This document shows, in pieces, positions 63,488-64,000 of a stretch of 64,000 nucleotides of DNA. Below the pieces are notes generated by a model that ran no database searches, had not been told where the DNA came from, and worked only from the letters and a program-made list of their open reading frames with translations. Location: positions 3,273,501 to 3,337,500 of the forward strand of contig NZ_CP102480.1 of assembly GCF_024662015.1 (NCBI RefSeq), in the 5' to 3' direction. The translations under genes were made by a program, and so were the position numbers. The stretch comes from Nisaea acidiphila. Lineage in GTDB: Bacteria > Pseudomonadota > Alphaproteobacteria > Thalassobaculales > Thalassobaculaceae. Each line of letters opens with the position of its first letter. The stretch's first letter is position 1.

Positions 63488-64000
63488 ATGAGAAATGCGC
63501 GTTTGATGGGGCTGTCGCTGGCGCTCATGTTTTTGCAGTGCATGACGGGCGGCGCTGCGGCTGCCGGTGAAGAGCGGGGCGGGCAGCCGCCGGAATGGCA
63601 ATTCGAGCTCGGCGCCGGAGCGTTCTTTCAACCGGACTACGAAGGCTCCGACGACTACGAGGTCAGTCCGGTTCCGTTTGTCGAGATCGCCTGGCGCGAC
63701 CGGGTGCGGCTGACGACCAGAGGCGGGCCGGGTCTCTATATTGACGCGGTCCGTTACGGGGATCTGACGCTTACCGGCGGCCTCGCCTATGAGGGCGGCC
63801 GGGACGAGGACGACAACGACGCGCTGAAAGGGCTCGGGGATCTGGAGGTCGGCGCGGTCGCGAAACTCGACCTCGGATACGAGTTTGGCCCGATCGATCT
63901 CGGCCTCGGGCTCTCGCGGGATCTCGGCGGCGACCGGGAGGGGACCAGTCTACGCCTTGAAGCGGAATACGGCCGGGCCTTTCTCGACGGTCGGCTCATG
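63488..64000 (+). CDS. MipA/OmpV family outer-membrane protein (3' end outside window)
   Basis: Reading from the ATG at 63488 gives 171 codons still open at the window edge. Signal peptide MRNARLMGLSLALMFLQCM...AAAAG with cleavage near residue 26. The mature start (EWQFELGAGAFFQPDYEGSDDYEVSPVPFVEIAWRDRVRL) with PDYEGSDDY and repeated beta-strands is the MipA/OmpV signature. Such proteins scaffold peptidoglycan synthesis or serve as small-molecule porins. GCGAAGGATC lies upstream. Divergent from the two-component system. Confidence 0.85.
   Translation, partial: MRNARLMGLSLALMFLQCMTGGAAAAGEERGGQPPEWQFELGAGAFFQPDYEGSDDYEVSPVPFVEIAWRDRVRLTTRGGPGLYIDAVRYGDLTLTGGLAYEGGRDEDDNDALKGLGDLEVGAVAKLDLGYEFGPIDLGLGLSRDLGGDREGTSLRLEAEYGRAFLDGRLM

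Overview
The window is a G+C-rich, gene-dense chromosomal segment. Its gene order points to an alphaproteobacterium of the Rhodospirillales type: yebC-ruvC-ruvA-ruvB-ybgC-tolQ-tolR-tolA-tolB-pal-cpoB-tilS-ftsH-folP-glmM lies on one strand, and TrcR (DUF1013), DUF1192, YdcH and ChpT/Hpt-like accessory genes are also present. The genus cannot be fixed from sequence alone; a marine or rhizosphere Rhodospirillales relative is an inference.

Left third (1-26 kb), mostly housekeeping. It starts with a GlxA/CdhR-type regulator cut by the left edge, a dicluster ferredoxin-like protein, TrcR and a DUF1192 protein. Next come two tandem 3-hydroxybutyrate dehydrogenases, YdcH, UbiX, a GNAT protein, O-acetylhomoserine sulfhydrylase (MetY), an alpha/beta hydrolase, a hotdog thioesterase and an Hpt-like/response-regulator pair. 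The long yebC-ruv-tol-ftsH-glmM-thiD run then covers Holliday-junction processing, the Tol-Pal envelope complex, tRNA-Ile lysidinylation, membrane proteolysis, folate synthesis and cell-wall precursor synthesis.

Middle (26-47 kb), accessory metabolism. A RecA/DnaB-like ATPase converges on an unknown 388-residue protein. A methyl-carrying corrinoid protein is followed by DUF1638 and a 'virulence factor' family protein, then a subtilisin-like protease. A ugpC-B-A-E glycerol-3-phosphate uptake operon, DUF1684, an AhpD-like protein and a GNAT follow. A fused cobalamin-dependent mutase-like protein comes next. A divergent Lrp-type regulator and acdS pair encodes ACC deaminase with all diagnostic residues. 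A secreted glucanase-like protein, an AsmA-like protein, a CobW zinc metallochaperone behind a probable Zur box, and a PhyH-type dioxygenase close the region.

Right part (47-64 kb), a patchwork. ParDE, a 90-residue orphan, an M20 peptidase and small membrane proteins are separated by dispersed palindromic repeats. An A+T-rich two-gene island encodes a methyltransferase and a formyltransferase/beta-propeller fusion. The other half of the corrinoid one-carbon system follows: a reductive activator (RACE), a methyltetrahydrofolate:corrinoid methyltransferase and a methylenetetrahydrofolate reductase-like protein. NhaA, an M23 endopeptidase, a two-component system and a divergent MipA/OmpV porin, cut by the right edge, end the window.

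Functional links: the corrinoid protein (28 kb), RACE, methyltransferase and reductase (54-58 kb) together would move methyl groups from a methylated substrate to tetrahydrofolate. The substrate-specific MttB-type methyltransferase is not in the window. Accessory genes and repeats concentrate between 39 and 55 kb, where at least five copies of one palindromic element occur.
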